From: Pseudomonadota bacterium
Lineage (GTDB): Bacteria; Pseudomonadota; Gammaproteobacteria; Burkholderiales; Rhodocyclaceae
Assembly (NCBI GenBank): GCA_021811225.1
Contig: JAJZPJ010000179.1
Location: 1 to 5,390 of the forward strand
Direction: 5' to 3'
DNA: 5,390 nucleotides
Every line of letters starts with the position of its first letter. The stretch's first letter is position 1. A program made the translations under genes and the position numbers. The notes below the pieces were generated by a model. That model was not told the origin of the DNA, did no database searches, and saw only the letters and a program-made list of their open reading frames with translations. This document shows positions 5,245-5,390 of this stretch, piece after piece.

Positions 5245-5260
5245 CATCGATTCTTCGATG
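5245..5260. terminator. Small hairpin between convergent genes
   Basis: CATCGA (5245-5250) and TCGATG (5255-5260) form a 6-bp stem with a four-base loop, two bases past the stop of the minus-strand partial gene. No run of T follows on either strand, so intrinsic termination is doubtful; a role at the mRNA 3' end is possible. Confidence 0.25.
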
Positions 5261-5262
5261 AC

Positions 5263-5390
5263 TCACTCATGCCCCACGCGACGGGCGTGCCCAGGGTAGA
5301 GGAAAATACCCGGCGCGAAGAAGAGGGCCTGCAGCAGCAGAAAGTGATGGGCCGGCACGCCGTTTGCCGCTGCGCGCTTATAGACCCAGT
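5263..5390 (-). CDS. C-terminus of an unidentified membrane protein (5' part outside window)
   Basis: A minus-strand frame is open from the window edge to TGA at 5263-5265 and encodes 41 residues. It begins WVYKRAAANGVPAHH, continues with the hydrophobic stretch FLLLQALFFAPGIFLY (about 16-31) and ends in a basic tail, PGHARRVGHE. This looks like a last transmembrane helix flanked by positive charge on both sides, as in small inner-membrane proteins. The codon choice is G/C-biased like the other genes. The start and most of the protein lie outside the window, so I cannot assign a family. It converges on the HDOD gene, with the REP-like element and a small hairpin between them. Confidence 0.6.
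   Translation of the reverse strand, partial: WVYKRAAANGVPAHHFLLLQALFFAPGIFLYPGHARRVGHE

Noticed and set aside
1..5390. CRISPR array, insertion sequence, toxin-antitoxin or defence island
   Set aside because: No regularly spaced long repeats, no transposase or integrase, and no terminal inverted repeats with target duplications were seen; apart from the Gln-rich, edge-fragment and REP-like elements, the content is housekeeping and signalling.

Overview
The window is high-GC chromosomal DNA of a proteobacterium. The evidence is an Escherichia coli-type Rep helicase, a bacterial-type tRNA-Arg, sigma-70-like promoters, a FliA-type (sigma-28) promoter candidate and a REP-like palindrome. Strong G/C in third codon positions and the c-di-GMP gene content fit a flagellated beta- or gammaproteobacterium. 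I cannot name the genus from sequence alone.

Layout, left to right. Positions 1-100 hold a possible C-terminal gene fragment and an 11-bp perfect inverted repeat. Then come tRNA-Arg(CCG) on the minus strand (104-180) with its promoter (191-219), and the rep helicase gene on the minus strand (267-2249). A divergent spacer (2250-2443) carries a sigma-70 promoter and a strong ribosome binding site for an 89-residue Gln/Ala-rich small protein (2444-2713, plus strand). A 285-base spacer (2714-2998) holds a near-consensus FliA promoter. It leads into a two-gene plus-strand operon: a stand-alone GGDEF-EAL c-di-GMP enzyme (2999-4300) and an HDOD-domain protein (4300-5166) whose start overlaps the upstream stop (TGATG). 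The window ends with a REP-like hairpin, a second small hairpin, and the C-terminus of a minus-strand membrane protein cut by the window edge.

How the genes may work together. The left half is housekeeping: Rep clears obstacles ahead of replication forks, next to a tRNA gene. The right half looks like a c-di-GMP signalling module. The bifunctional enzyme has both active sites intact, but no sensor domain and no recognisable RxxD inhibitory site. The translationally coupled HDOD protein, a scaffold-type domain, may be its partner; the two domains occur fused in the same order in the CdgJ/YuxH family. If the FliA promoter works, the module would be made late in flagellar assembly and link motility to c-di-GMP. 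The Gln-rich protein is the least explained gene here. It has its own promoter, and nothing in the sequence shows that it belongs to the module.
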